This document shows positions 1 through 9,428 of a stretch of 64,000 nt of DNA, piece after piece. The position numbers and the translations under genes are program-made. Each line of letters starts with the position of its first letter. The first letter of the stretch is position 1. The notes under the pieces were generated by a model. The model was not told the DNA's origin. It ran no database searches and saw only the letters and a program-made list of their open reading frames with translations. Origin of the DNA: Planctomycetota bacterium (lineage in GTDB: Bacteria; Planctomycetota; UBA1135; GCA-002686595); NCBI GenBank assembly GCA_016795245.1, contig JAEUIA010000022.1, forward strand, positions 16,675 through 80,674, read 5' to 3'.

Positions 1-2091
1 TACAACGCGTTCCGCTGGGCCGAGGGCTACTTCATCTACCACCTCGTGCATCCGTACGGGATCGGGATGCCCAAGCCCGCTCCGCTGCCCGCGCAGGTCG
101 TCGACGGCCTGGATCGCTACGGCAAGAAGTACGGCCGCGAGGAGCGCGACAACCGCGAGAAACAGATGAAGGCGGCGTTCAACGGGCGCACCGTGTCGCA
201 GGAGATCGGCGCCATGATCCGGCGCAACGAGAGCCTCTTCCGCAGCGCCTTCGACATCTCCACGACGCTGCACTTGAACCGCGCGTACAAGTCGCACTGG
301 TTCGCGACGCTGCTCGGGATGCTGTTCGTCGGAGTGTTCTTCAACACGTTCAAGGGCCGTCCATCGACCTGGATCTCGATGCGCAAGATCGGCTTCTTCA
401 CCGTGCACCTGGGTGTGATGACGCTCTTGATCGGCGGCGCGATCAGCAAGATCTACACGGTGCGCGGCATCATGCACATGGACCTGCGCGAAGGTCCCAC
501 CGATGAATTCTGGGCCTATTTCGATCGCACGAAACTGCGCGGCCTGCCGTTCCACTTGAAGCTGGACCGCTTCGCCCGGCGCGATTGGAAGACGCTCGAA
601 GTCGGCTTCCCGGCCGAGTCGTTCTCCTCGCAGCCGCCGCAGTACACACTCTGGCCGGGCCGCAAGGTCGACCTGGATTTCGCGCCTGACGCGAAGGGCG
701 TCGAGCGTCCGCGCATTCGGCTCGAGGTCTTGTCCGTGCACGAGCGCGCACGCGTCGAGCCCAGCGAATTGGTCGAAGGCGGCCCGGATGCAGCCGATTC
801 GCTGGGGCCGATCGCGACTCTGTCCGTGACGACGCCGCAGTCGGACGGGACCGGCGCGAGCGGTGCGAGCACACGCAAGTACTTCCTCTCGCCCGAGCGC
901 AGTGAACTGCGCCTGATGTTCGATCCGGCCGTGCGCTTCCGGATGTCGTCGGATTTCAGCGACGACATCGCCACGGCGCACAAACTCCTGCGCGAAGTCG
1001 ACGACGGACGCGTCGGGTGGCTGCAGATGCGCGTGGCTGCCGCTGGAGGCGTCGAGCCCATGCGCGTGCCGATCAAGGTCGGAGACACGGTGGCCGGACC
1101 GGGCGGCTATTCGCTGCGCGTGACGCGCGCGACACCGACCTTCCGCTTTGATCGCAACACGATGAAGGAAGTGATCGACGACCAGCCGATCGCCGAGCAG
1201 TACCCGTCGAATCCGGCCGTGATCCTGGAGATCACGCACAAGGACGGCGGAGTCCCCGAGGAGCGTCCGATCCTCGAGCGTCTGGACTACGAGGACGCCG
1301 GGCTGCAGAAGGGCTTCCGCTTCAGCGAACTGGCCGTCAATTTCGTGTGGGATCCGTGGAACGCGCCCGGGCCCGAGCGGCGGGTGTTTCACTGGGACAA
1401 GAGCGGACGCGCGACGATCGTCGCGCCCGACGGGAGTGCCGTGCCCGTGGCGGTCGGGACCGTGTTGCCGCTCCCTGGGGACACGCGCGTCCACCTCGAG
1501 AAGGTCATGCTCAACGCGCGTGTCGAGCGCAACATCGTGCTCGACCCGGCTGCACCCATCATCGACGGGCCGCACTTCGACTCGTCCTTCTATTCGACGG
1601 ATCCGACGGGCGTGGAAGTGCGCGTCACGACGAATCCCGAGACACCCTCCGAGCGTTCGGAAGTGGTCACGCTGGCCTCGACTGAAACGGTCTTCGCCAA
1701 CTACTGGTCCTCGCCCGACAAGCGCTTCTACCTGCACTACTTCGAGAACGACCGCGCGCAGCCCTTCGAATGGCGCAGTGTCCTGTCGGTGTGGGGGCGC
1801 GACGCCAACGGGAAGCTGTCGGTGCGCGACGCGGGGTCCGAGGCCGAGCGCGAAATCCGTGTGAACGATTACTTCAAGTACGCCGGGTACAGGTTCTTTC
1901 AAACCAATGCCGTGCCGCAACTGCCGACGTACTCCGGCATCGGAGTCGTGTACGACCCCGGCATCCCGACCGTGCTGGTCGGCATGTACCTGACCATCCT
2001 GGGGACACTGCTGGCCTTCATCCTCAGGCCCATCGCCGAGGCCTACGGCAAGAAGAAGAAGGAATCCGAGGCGCCTCCGCAGGCGGTTTGA
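1..2091 (+). CDS. ResB-like cytochrome c biogenesis protein (5' end outside window)
   Basis: The frame is open from base 1, so the true start lies upstream. The GTG at 46 is only the first possible start inside the window. Membrane segments are visible at about residues 86-102 and 114-132 (counted from base 46), followed by a long extracytoplasmic region of about 500 residues and a last membrane helix near 643-665. This is the layout of ResB/Ccs1, which with CcsA/ResC carries haem across the membrane and attaches it to apocytochromes c. The next gene, 3 bases downstream, encodes the CcsA-like partner, which strongly supports the call. The soluble region is poorly conserved in this family, so the assignment rests on topology and neighbour. 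Confidence 0.8.
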   Translation, partial: YNAFRWAEGYFIYHLVHPYGIGMPKPAPLPAQVVDGLDRYGKKYGREERDNREKQMKAAFNGRTVSQEIGAMIRRNESLFRSAFDISTTLHLNRAYKSHWFATLLGMLFVGVFFNTFKGRPSTWISMRKIGFFTVHLGVMTLLIGGAISKIYTVRGIMHMDLREGPTDEFWAYFDRTKLRGLPFHLKLDRFARRDWKTLEVGFPAESFSSQPPQYTLWPGRKVDLDFAPDAKGVERPRIRLEVLSVHERARVEPSELVEGGPDAADSLGPIATLSVTTPQSDGTGASGASTRKYFLSPERSELRLMFDPAVRFRMSSDFSDDIATAHKLLREVDDGRVGWLQMRVAAAGGVEPMRVPIKVGDTVAGPGGYSLRVTRATPTFRFDRNTMKEVIDDQPIAEQYPSNPAVILEITHKDGGVPEERPILERLDYEDAGLQKGFRFSELAVNFVWDPWNAPGPERRVFHWDKSGRATIVAPDGSAVPVAVGTVLPLPGDTRVHLEKVMLNARVERNIVLDPAAPIIDGPHFDSSFYSTDPTGVEVRVTTNPETPSERSEVVTLASTETVFANYWSSPDKRFYLHYFENDRAQPFEWRSVLSVWGRDANGKLSVRDAGSEAEREIRVNDYFKYAGYRFFQTNAVPQLPTYSGIGVVYDPGIPTVLVGMYLTILGTLLAFILRPIAEAYGKKKKESEAPPQAV

Positions 2092-2094
2092 ACC

Positions 2095-3243
2095 ATGAAT
2101 CCGATCCAATCTTTCTTGCACTCGGACATCTCGACTTCGGCCCGTTTGCTGATCGCAGTCGACGTGCTGTGCCTGCTTGGAATCGTGGCTGCGGTCGTCG
2201 CCGCGTTCGTGCGTCGATCGCGCGCGAAGCGTGGGCTGGTCGGTGCCTCGTTCGTGACGCGCCTGCCGATCCAGTTCTTGACGGTCGCGCTCGCAGTCAT
2301 GGTCGCCGTCGTCGCGGCGCGCTGGCGCGAGGTCAATCACTTCCCTTCGCAGACGATGTCCGAAGTGCTGACGATGTTCTCGTTCGCGCTCTTGGGAGCG
2401 ATGGTCGTCCTGCACTACGCGCTCGGCCTCGCGCGGCGCGGGGGCGGGTGGGCGATCCTCGACGACATGTTGATCCTGTTGGTCTTCGCGGGTTCGTTCG
2501 CGACGCACGCCTGGATCCGCGGTCTGTCGACCGCGCAACGTGACTTGCCGCCGGCGCTGCAGTCGTACTGGTTTCCGTTCCACTTGACCGCGTTGATCTT
2601 CAGCTACGCCACGATGGCGATCGCGGCCTTCGTGTGCCTGCTCTACTTCGTCACGCGCTTTTGGAGCGGAGTGTTCCTCGGCGGCCAGTCGAAGAAGACA
2701 CAGATCCTGACGGCGGCGGCGCTGATCCTGATCCCGTTCGTGCACATCGTCACGCTGCCGATCCTGGCGCTCTCGGGGCTGGTTTTCTGGTTCGTGGTCA
2801 AGAGCGGCAAGATGCCGCACGGCGCCGAACTCGAGAAGCTCGAGAAGAGCTTCGACGACGTGTCCTTCCGCACCTTCGCCGTCGGATTCCCGTTCCTCAC
2901 GGCCGGCCTCTGGATGGGGGCCTTCTGGGCGCAGGAAGCCTGGGCCAATTACTGGGGCTGGGACAGCAAGGAGAACTCGGCGCTGATCACCTGGCTCGTC
3001 TACGTCCTGTACATCCACCTGCGCATGTTGGGCGGCTACCGCGGCTCGAAAGCGATGTCGGTGCTCGTCGGCGGTGCGGCCTCGGTGTTCTTGACGTTCC
3101 AGTTGTTCGGCTACCTGCCCGACAGCCAGAAGAGCCTGCACCGCTACACCGACGACGGCGTGGTGCCGCAGGAAGGTCAGGCCGGTCCGGCGCCGGCGGA
3201 AGAGCAAGCCCGAGTCGAGCCCGCTCCCAAAGAAGCGCGATGA
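2095..3243 (+). CDS. CcsA/ResC-like cytochrome c assembly protein
   Basis: Integral membrane protein of 382 residues with about eight hydrophobic segments. From residue 283 it carries the tryptophan-rich motif WANYWGWDSKE, the haem-handling WWD signature of the CcsA/CcmC/CcmF family, followed by ALITWLVYVLYIHLRM, also typical of CcsA. It should present haem to apocytochrome c together with the ResB protein encoded 3 bases upstream. The C-terminal tail (about 35 residues, rich in Pro, Ala and Glu) is an unconserved cytoplasmic extension. The stop codon overlaps the folD start (ATGA), so the three genes are probably co-transcribed. Confidence 0.9.
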   Translation: MNPIQSFLHSDISTSARLLIAVDVLCLLGIVAAVVAAFVRRSRAKRGLVGASFVTRLPIQFLTVALAVMVAVVAARWREVNHFPSQTMSEVLTMFSFALLGAMVVLHYALGLARRGGGWAILDDMLILLVFAGSFATHAWIRGLSTAQRDLPPALQSYWFPFHLTALIFSYATMAIAAFVCLLYFVTRFWSGVFLGGQSKKTQILTAAALILIPFVHIVTLPILALSGLVFWFVVKSGKMPHGAELEKLEKSFDDVSFRTFAVGFPFLTAGLWMGAFWAQEAWANYWGWDSKENSALITWLVYVLYIHLRMLGGYRGSKAMSVLVGGAASVFLTFQLFGYLPDSQKSLHRYTDDGVVPQEGQAGPAPAEEQARVEPAPKEAR

Positions 3244-4097
3244 GCCCGGCCCGGCTGATCGACGGCAAACAGATCGCCGCAGACGTACGCAGCGAGATCA
3301 AGCGCGATGCGGCGGTCCTGATCGCGCGCGGCGTGCGGCCCTCGCTCGTCGTCGTACTCGTCGGGGACGATCCCGCGAGCCACGTCTACGTGCGCAATAA
3401 GGACAAAGCCGCGGTCGAAGCCGGCTTCGCGGTGCGGACGGTGCAGTTGTCGGCGACGACGACGCAGCGCGACCTGGAACGCGTCGTAGGTGAGTTGAAC
3501 GAAGACCGCTCGGTGCACGGGATCCTGGTGCAGATGCCGCTGCCGCAGGGGCTGGATGCGCGCGCGATCATCGACGCGATCGATCCCGACAAAGACGTGG
3601 ACGGCCTGACGCCGACGAACGTCGCCGCGCTCGCGCTCGGACGCGCGGGGCACCGCCCGTGCACACCTGCAGGTTGCCTCGTGTTGCTCGATCGCCACGA
3701 CATCGCGCTGGAAGGCCGCGACGTGGTGGTGCTCGGGCGCTCGATGCTGGTCGGAAAGCCTTTCCTGCTGCTCGCGTTGGAGCGCAACGCCACCGTCACG
3801 ATCGCGCACAGCAAGACGCGCGACCTGGCGGCAGTCGTGGCTCGAGCAGACATCGTCGTGGCCGCCGTCGGCCGCGCAGGACTCGTGCGCGGCGCTTGGA
3901 TCAAACCCGGGGCGGCGGTGCTGGACGTAGGCATCAACCGGCTTGAAAACGGACGAATTCAGGGCGATGTCGATTTCGAGTCCGCACGCGAGCGCGCAGG
4001 CTGGATCACTCCGGTTCCGGGCGGCGTCGGGCCGATGACGATAGCGATGCTGCTTTCGAACACGCTCGCCTCCGCGGCGCGCGCCGCAGGCGGCTGA
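3240..4097 (+). CDS. folD: Bifunctional methylenetetrahydrofolate dehydrogenase/cyclohydrolase
   Basis: 285 residues, the usual FolD length. It interconverts 5,10-methylene-, methenyl- and 10-formyl-tetrahydrofolate in one-carbon metabolism in the cytosol. Visible signatures are Y50-VRN-K54 (the catalytic Tyr/Lys pair), the segment KDVDGLTPTN, a nucleotide-binding stretch GRSMLVGKP and the C-terminal PGGVGPMTIAMLL. The ATG at 3240 overlaps the stop of the cytochrome c assembly gene by four bases. The same frame is open further upstream inside that gene, but homology starts at this ATG. Translational coupling to a cytochrome biogenesis gene is probably only an operon convenience. Confidence 0.97.
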   Translation: MSPARLIDGKQIAADVRSEIKRDAAVLIARGVRPSLVVVLVGDDPASHVYVRNKDKAAVEAGFAVRTVQLSATTTQRDLERVVGELNEDRSVHGILVQMPLPQGLDARAIIDAIDPDKDVDGLTPTNVAALALGRAGHRPCTPAGCLVLLDRHDIALEGRDVVVLGRSMLVGKPFLLLALERNATVTIAHSKTRDLAAVVARADIVVAAVGRAGLVRGAWIKPGAAVLDVGINRLENGRIQGDVDFESARERAGWITPVPGGVGPMTIAMLLSNTLASAARAAGG

Positions 4098-4108
4098 CTC
4101 ACGCCCAC

Positions 4109-4963
4109 ATGGTTCCGCCCTACGAAGACGAACACCGCATGCAGACCGGGATGCCGCAGTTCGTGCTGCCGCGCCTGACCAAGGTCGTGCGCCGGATCAT
4201 GATCGCGAACGTGGCGGTCTTCGTGCCCTTCTTCCTGTGGTGGTACACCGAGGGCAGCATCTTCGGGCTGACGTACTTCGATGCCGTGCGTCAGCTGGGG
4301 ATGGACTCCGGGCGCTGGGTCGAGAGCTTCCCGCTCGCGCCGGGCTGGCAGATCCTCACGTACGGGTTCCTGCACACGCCGAATACCGCGTGGCACCTCC
4401 TCGGCAACATGCTGATGCTGTACTTCTTCGGCACGATGCTGGAGGAGCGCCTCGGCGGACGCAGGTTCTTCCTGACGTACATGGCGGCCCAGATCGTCGG
4501 CGCGTTGTTGTTCGTCGTGCCGGCCTTCTTCGGAATGTCGGGCTCGCTCGCGATCGGGGCCTCGGGTGCGGTCTTCGGCGTGATGATCGCAGCCGCAACG
4601 CTGTTTCCGAATCAGCGCGTCTTCATCTTCTTTATCCCGGTGAAGATGAAGTGGCTCGCAATCGGCATCGTCGGGCTCGAAGCCTTCGCGGCGCTCGTCG
4701 ATTTCAAGCAAGGCTCGGACGGCATCGCGCACCTCGTGCACCTCGGCGGGGCCGCCTACGGATTCCTGGCCGTGCGCTTCGGATTGATCCAGAAGGACCC
4801 GATCCAGATCCTCGAGCGCAAGCGCGCCGTGATGCAGGTCGCGCGTGAGGCCGACGACGAAGTCCGCATGGATCGCTTGCTGGAGAAGATCCACTCCGAG
4901 GGGATGGCCGCCCTCACGCGCTCCGAGAAGGAATTCTTGAAGCGCATGTCGTCGCGGCGCTGA
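4109..4963 (+). CDS. Rhomboid-family intramembrane serine protease
   Basis: 284 residues with six or so membrane helices. The oxyanion pair sits in WHLLGN (His96, Asn100), the catalytic serine is Ser152 in GASGAVFG, and the catalytic histidine is probably His211 in HLVHLGGAAYG. All rhomboid catalytic features are therefore present. It would cut transmembrane substrates inside the bilayer; the substrate cannot be told from sequence. About 60 residues after the last helix form a charged cytoplasmic tail. Translation could start at 4109 or at the Met at 4139. It follows folD by 11 bases on the same strand. Confidence 0.92.
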   Translation: MVPPYEDEHRMQTGMPQFVLPRLTKVVRRIMIANVAVFVPFFLWWYTEGSIFGLTYFDAVRQLGMDSGRWVESFPLAPGWQILTYGFLHTPNTAWHLLGNMLMLYFFGTMLEERLGGRRFFLTYMAAQIVGALLFVVPAFFGMSGSLAIGASGAVFGVMIAAATLFPNQRVFIFFIPVKMKWLAIGIVGLEAFAALVDFKQGSDGIAHLVHLGGAAYGFLAVRFGLIQKDPIQILERKRAVMQVAREADDEVRMDRLLEKIHSEGMAALTRSEKEFLKRMSSRR

Positions 4964-4973
4964 GGCGCAGTGA

Positions 4974-5002
4974 TTGTCCGGGGTTTTCGGACCCTGTAGA
5001 CT
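4974..5002 (+). promoter_or_regulatory. Possible sigma70-type promoter for the secreted protein gene
   Basis: TTGTCC (4974-4979) and TAGACT (4997-5002) are separated by exactly 17 bases, each matching the -35 and -10 consensus at 4 of 6 positions. They sit in the gap after the rhomboid gene and about 94 bases before the next ATG. A short inverted repeat (GTCCG/CGGAC, 4976-4992) lies within it. This is a pattern match only. Confidence 0.35.
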
Positions 5003-5095
5003 GATCGCCCTTCACCTGAACGCGGGGCTCCAACCGGTTCACCCGCACGCTTCGAGGTGCAGCAGAAAGGCCGCGCGCGACTCGCGCGCACCCCC

Positions 5096-7141
5096 ATGAA
5101 ATTCCACCGGATCCTCTTCGCGCTCACCTTCGCCCTGCCGCTCGCGCTGGTCCCGTCCGGCACGGCGCGCGCATTCGCAGAGCCCCTGGTCGCGGTCCTC
5201 GGCGCTCCGGACGCGGCGTTTCGCGAGAAGTTCAAGAAGCTGATGGAGAAGGACCAGAAGTCCGACATGGAGAAGCTCGTCAAGAGCGAGAGTTCTCATG
5301 CGTCGGCCTGGATCAACCGCGCCAACGAGATTCTCTTTGCGCGCCCGGACGATCCCGAGATGGGGCCGTTCCTGGAGCAACTCACGCTCGCCTGGAATGC
5401 GGCGCAGAAGACCGCCTACCCCGAAAAGCAAAAGGCCTACTTCGACGGCCTCACCGGGAACAACAAGGACGACCGCGTCGATCTACGTCGCCGCTTCGAC
5501 AAGGTGATCGGTGAGTTCGAGAGCAACGCCGAAAAGAAGGATGCGTACCTGTACACGCAGATGATCGAGGAGATGGAGATCCTCGGCTTCGCGTTCGAGC
5601 AGATCGGCGATCAATACTTCGCCTCCGAGATGTGGCTCGTGTTCGCAGCCTGCCACGACGAGGAACTGCGCGGCCCGGGCGCGGATACGAAGCGCACCAT
5701 CGCGAGCCTGGAACGCGCGATCGCCGCGCGCGCGAAGCTCGAGTTGACGGACGACAAGAAGGAGGCAGCCGAGAAGCGCAAGGCCGTGCTCTCTGCGAAG
5801 AGCGGCGCGAAGCCTTCCGCCGACGCGCCCGGTGAGGGCCCGACACCGACCGCCAATCCGATCAACGTTCCGCTCACATTCGACATGCTCGCGAGTCCGG
5901 ACGCGTTTCAGCGCCCCAACTACCACGCCGACGATTTCTTCGTGCTGTGGCGCAACGTCGGGCTCAAGGGCAACGACTCGAGCGCCACGCTCGAGGGATT
6001 GACGGACGGGCCGAACTTCTATCGCCTGGGAGCGGCCGACGTGCGCATCGATGCCGACGGCGACGGCAAGGCGGACGGACCGAACGACATCAAGGTCATG
6101 CTGACGGGCTCCGTCCTGCCGGTGAAGCTCAGCCTGGGGACGGGTGCGGCGGCACGCCCGTGGGCCTTCTTCGCGGTGACGGCCGGCCAGCAGGAGCTGT
6201 ACCAGGGCATCCAGGTCAACATGTCGCCGACGGACAACCAGCTCGTGCTCTACGGGCTGTCGGCGGCGAGTCTGACGGGGACCCTCGACGGGCAAGCGAT
6301 TCGGATCATCGACGATTCGATGGATGGTGTGTACGGCAGCGTGCCGCAGACCTACGGCTTCGTCGGTCTGACGAAAGGCTTCTACCAGCCCGACGTGGAC
6401 TCGTTCGTGGTCGGCAACTCGAAGCGTGCGCGCCCCTGGAGCGAGATCGCGGAGGTCAACGGCAAGTGGTGGAAGTTCGACATGGGCGTGACGGGCGAGA
6501 AGATCAGCGCGACGCCGATCAAGACCGACACGGGGCTCCTCAAGCTCGAGTTCAAGGGCCCGAACGCACCCAACTGCTTGATCATGCGCGGCACGGACAA
6601 ATTGAAGGACAGCTTCTTCGACATCACCGAAGCCGGCTCGAAGGGCGTACAAGTGCCTGTCGGTCGCTACACGCTGTACTACGGTGAGATTCGCAAAGGC
6701 AAAAAGCGCCAGATGGAGAAGTGCGTCATCGTGCCGCCGAAGAGTGCGATCAATTACGACGTGACGAAAGGCGGGACGACCGTGGTCACCCTCGGCGCGC
6801 CCTTCGGTTTCGACTTCACCTATCGCTACGAGGAGAACAAGCTCACCGTGGTCGGACAGAGTGTCGTCGTCACCGGCTCGATCGGCGAACGCTACGAGCG
6901 CCCGTGGCAATCCGTCGCGCACCCCGAGGCCGGTTGGCGCAAGAAGGGCGCGAAGAAGGCCGCACACACGTCCAAAATGCCGCCCGCGATGGGCTACGAC
7001 AGCATCGAGAAGCACGGCTGGGAATCGGCCTGGTTCCCGCTCGACCACGAGATGGAGGTCAAGGGTGCGGATGAGGTCGAGGTTCAGCTCATCGACAAGA
7101 AGCACGACCTGTTCGGCAAGGTCGAATCAGACTGGAAATAA
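5096..7141 (+). CDS. Large secreted protein of unknown function
   Basis: The ATG at 5096 is chosen because it begins a clear signal peptide (MKFHRILFAL, then a hydrophobic core and Ala-rich cleavage region near residue 28). The frame is open a further 13 codons upstream. The mature protein is about 650 residues. The N-terminal third is charged and helical (roughly residues 30-240, Lys/Glu-rich, possibly repeat-like helices). A Pro-rich linker follows, then a beta-rich C-terminal half. Near residue 317 there is a calcium-loop-like sequence, DADGDGKADG, as in dockerin or EF-hand loops, but only one copy. I do not recognise the family. It stands alone between the rhomboid gene and serS, with its own likely promoter. 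Confidence 0.75.
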   Translation: MKFHRILFALTFALPLALVPSGTARAFAEPLVAVLGAPDAAFREKFKKLMEKDQKSDMEKLVKSESSHASAWINRANEILFARPDDPEMGPFLEQLTLAWNAAQKTAYPEKQKAYFDGLTGNNKDDRVDLRRRFDKVIGEFESNAEKKDAYLYTQMIEEMEILGFAFEQIGDQYFASEMWLVFAACHDEELRGPGADTKRTIASLERAIAARAKLELTDDKKEAAEKRKAVLSAKSGAKPSADAPGEGPTPTANPINVPLTFDMLASPDAFQRPNYHADDFFVLWRNVGLKGNDSSATLEGLTDGPNFYRLGAADVRIDADGDGKADGPNDIKVMLTGSVLPVKLSLGTGAAARPWAFFAVTAGQQELYQGIQVNMSPTDNQLVLYGLSAASLTGTLDGQAIRIIDDSMDGVYGSVPQTYGFVGLTKGFYQPDVDSFVVGNSKRARPWSEIAEVNGKWWKFDMGVTGEKISATPIKTDTGLLKLEFKGPNAPNCLIMRGTDKLKDSFFDITEAGSKGVQVPVGRYTLYYGEIRKGKKRQMEKCVIVPPKSAINYDVTKGGTTVVTLGAPFGFDFTYRYEENKLTVVGQSVVVTGSIGERYERPWQSVAHPEAGWRKKGAKKAAHTSKMPPAMGYDSIEKHGWESAWFPLDHEMEVKGADEVEVQLIDKKHDLFGKVESDWK

Positions 7142-7152
7142 GGTACGCCTAC

Positions 7153-8433
7153 GTGCTCGACATCAAATTCATTCGTGCGCATCCCGACGTCGTCCGTGCG
7201 GGTGCCGCAAAAAAGCGCATCGCGTGCGACATCGACAAGATCCTGGCCCTCGATCGCGAGTGGCGCGAGATGACGGTGGAAGTCGACTCGCTGCGACAGG
7301 AACAGAAGAACGCCAGCAAGTTGATCGGCGCGGCCGCGCCCGCGGATCGTCCACGACTCGCGGAGGAGCAGAAGCAGAAGAAGGAACTGCTCAAGCAGCG
7401 CGAAGCAGCGGTGGAAGTCCACTACAAGGCGCTGCACGAACTCCTGCTGCGCGTGCCCAACGTACCGGCGGAAGAAGTGCCGGAGGGCAAGGACGACAGC
7501 GAGAACGTCGAGATCAAGCGCTTCGGAACGCCGCGTACCTTCGACTTCGAGGCGCGCGACCACATCGCGATCGGTGAAGCGCAAGGCTGGCTCGACGTCC
7601 TGGCGGGGGCGCGCATCGCCGGGTCGCGCAACTACTTCCTGAAGGGCGATCTCTCGCTCCTCGAAGGCGCCGTCATGCGCTACGCGCTCGACCTGATGGT
7701 CAAGAAGGGCTTCATGCCGCTGTCGGTGCCGACCCTCGTGCGCAGCGAGATCATGGTCGGCACGGGTTATTTTCCAGGCGGCGAAGACCAGGCCTACCGC
7801 TGTGACGAGCGCGATGATCTATGCCTCGTCGGAACGTCCGAAGTGCCGGTGACCGCGCTGCACCAGGACGAAATCATGAACGCCGCCGACCTGCCCAAGC
7901 GCTACGTCGCGCAGTCTTCCTGCTATCGACGCGAGGCGGGCACGTACGGGAAGGACACGCGCGGCTTGTACCGCGTGCACCAGTTCCAGAAAGTCGAGCA
8001 GGTGATCGTCGACGTCGCCGACGCCGAGCGCTCGCTCGCGCACCATCACGCGATCGTGGCGAACGCGGAGGAAGTCCTGCAGGCGCTCGAGTTGCCGTAC
8101 CGCATCGTCAACGTGTGCGGCGGAGATCTGGGACAGCCGCAGATCCAGAAATTCGACATCGAGACCTGGATGCCGTCGCGCGGGAATTATGGCGAGACGC
8201 ACAGCGCCTCGCGCTTCCACGACTTCCAGGCACGCCGGCTGAACATGCGCTACCGCACAGCGGAAGGGACGGTGCACGTGTGTCACACGCTGAACAACAC
8301 CGTCGCGGCCAGCGTGCGCATGCTCATCGCGCTGCTCGAGAACCACCAGCGCCGCGACGGAACGGTCTACCTGCCGCCGGCGCTGCGTCCCTACATGGGC
8401 GGTCGCGAGGCGATCGGTCGTCCGATCGCCTGA
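7153..8433 (+). CDS. serS: Seryl-tRNA synthetase
   Basis: 426 residues, full length for bacterial SerRS, with a GTG start. It charges tRNA-Ser with serine in the cytosol. The N-terminal coiled-coil tRNA-binding arm covers about residues 25-105, Lys/Glu/Gln-rich. Class II motif 2 is visible in CYRREAGTYGKDTRG followed by RVHQFQKVE, and the conserved QKFDIETWMPSR and motif 3 region (LNNTVAASVR) near the C terminus complete the catalytic domain. It begins 11 bases after the preceding gene and may be read from the same transcript. Confidence 0.97.
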   Translation: MLDIKFIRAHPDVVRAGAAKKRIACDIDKILALDREWREMTVEVDSLRQEQKNASKLIGAAAPADRPRLAEEQKQKKELLKQREAAVEVHYKALHELLLRVPNVPAEEVPEGKDDSENVEIKRFGTPRTFDFEARDHIAIGEAQGWLDVLAGARIAGSRNYFLKGDLSLLEGAVMRYALDLMVKKGFMPLSVPTLVRSEIMVGTGYFPGGEDQAYRCDERDDLCLVGTSEVPVTALHQDEIMNAADLPKRYVAQSSCYRREAGTYGKDTRGLYRVHQFQKVEQVIVDVADAERSLAHHHAIVANAEEVLQALELPYRIVNVCGGDLGQPQIQKFDIETWMPSRGNYGETHSASRFHDFQARRLNMRYRTAEGTVHVCHTLNNTVAASVRMLIALLENHQRRDGTVYLPPALRPYMGGREAIGRPIA

Positions 8434-8471
8434 ACCCGGGCACGCCCTGGCCTCACACGCCGCGGATGCGA

Positions 8472-9428
8472 CTACTGCTTGCCGCCGCCGAGCGGATTCG
8501 AACCCTGCTGCGGCAGCGTGCCGAGGCCGTCCAGGCCGCGCCCGCCGCCACCGCCGCCGCCGCGCCCGCCGCCGCCTGCGCCAGTCGCGGCGCCGCCGGT
8601 TGCGCTCGTCGCGTTGTTCGCCTGGCCCGGCTGGGCGCCCGCTGCGGGCGCGGTCGGGATCTTCGGCACCGGAATCTCTTCTTCGACGCCGCGCAGGCCC
8701 TCGGGAAAGCGGATCACGCGCCGGTAGGTGAGCGTGCGGCGTTCGCTGGGCAGGATGATCATCTGTTCGTTCACGAGTCGCGGCGCGAGTTCGAGGATCA
8801 GCGTCACTTCGATGCGCGCGGGCAGTCCGATGTGCTCGGCATTGACTTCGGAGCCCCATTCGTCGATCGGCTGCTCGTCGCGGCCGTCGGCGGCGAAGCA
8901 CTGGATGTCGAAACTCTTCACGCGGTCGTGCAGGAACATGAACACGCCGTCCTCGAACGGGTCGTCGTCGACGCCGAAGTCTTCGCGCCGGTAGATTTCG
9001 AGGAACTGGTCGGAGAATTCCGTGCTCGGCCGCAGCCTGTAGCCGACCTCGTTGATGTCGGCCTTCACGAAGCGATCGCTGAGATTCGTCAGCGAGAGGC
9101 TGTCTGCAGTGGTGACGAAATCGATGCTGTCGGCGTCCATGCCGAGCAGCACGCGGTTCTTGACGCGCAGGTGGAGTTGTTTCGTGCGGTCGTAGGTGAC
9201 GACCCCGCGAATGTCGCGCTCGAGCAGGTCCAGGATCGCAGGGCCCGCGAGTTGCGTCTCTTCGATGTTGTGGATCATGTCGCGCGTGTTGCGCGCGGCC
9301 GTCAGGATCTGGGTCATCGAGACCATGATCCCGCCCATGATCACCAGAGTGACGAGCACTTCGACGAGCGTGAAACCGGCGCGCCTCGCCGTCTTGGAAC
9401 CAACCGAGAATCGGATGTTGTGCTTCAT
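8472..9428 (-). CDS. Type II secretion minor pseudopilin, GspJ-like
   Basis: 318 residues. The ATG at 9428 places the prepilin signal correctly: a short basic leader, then the cleavage site ...RRAG/FTLVEVLV with Glu at +5 and a hydrophobic helix. The globular part (about residues 50-240) fits the minor pseudopilin GspJ by position in the operon and size. The C terminus is a low-complexity tail rich in Gly, Arg and Pro (bases about 8475-8620, including GCC/CCG runs on the plus strand). It is the last gene of the gsp operon and overlaps the gene before it by 4 bases (ATGA). Exact GspJ identity is inferred from order; the pseudopilin class itself is certain. Confidence 0.8.
   Translation of the reverse strand: MKHNIRFSVGSKTARRAGFTLVEVLVTLVIMGGIMVSMTQILTAARNTRDMIHNIEETQLAGPAILDLLERDIRGVVTYDRTKQLHLRVKNRVLLGMDADSIDFVTTADSLSLTNLSDRFVKADINEVGYRLRPSTEFSDQFLEIYRREDFGVDDDPFEDGVFMFLHDRVKSFDIQCFAADGRDEQPIDEWGSEVNAEHIGLPARIEVTLILELAPRLVNEQMIILPSERRTLTYRRVIRFPEGLRGVEEEIPVPKIPTAPAAGAQPGQANNATSATGGAATGAGGGGRGGGGGGGRGLDGLGTLPQQGSNPLGGGKQ

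Noticed and set aside
5483..7105. 540-codon open frame on the minus strand
   Set aside because: It lies opposite the secreted protein gene; long minus-strand frames are a by-product of high GC, and it has no signal or domain.
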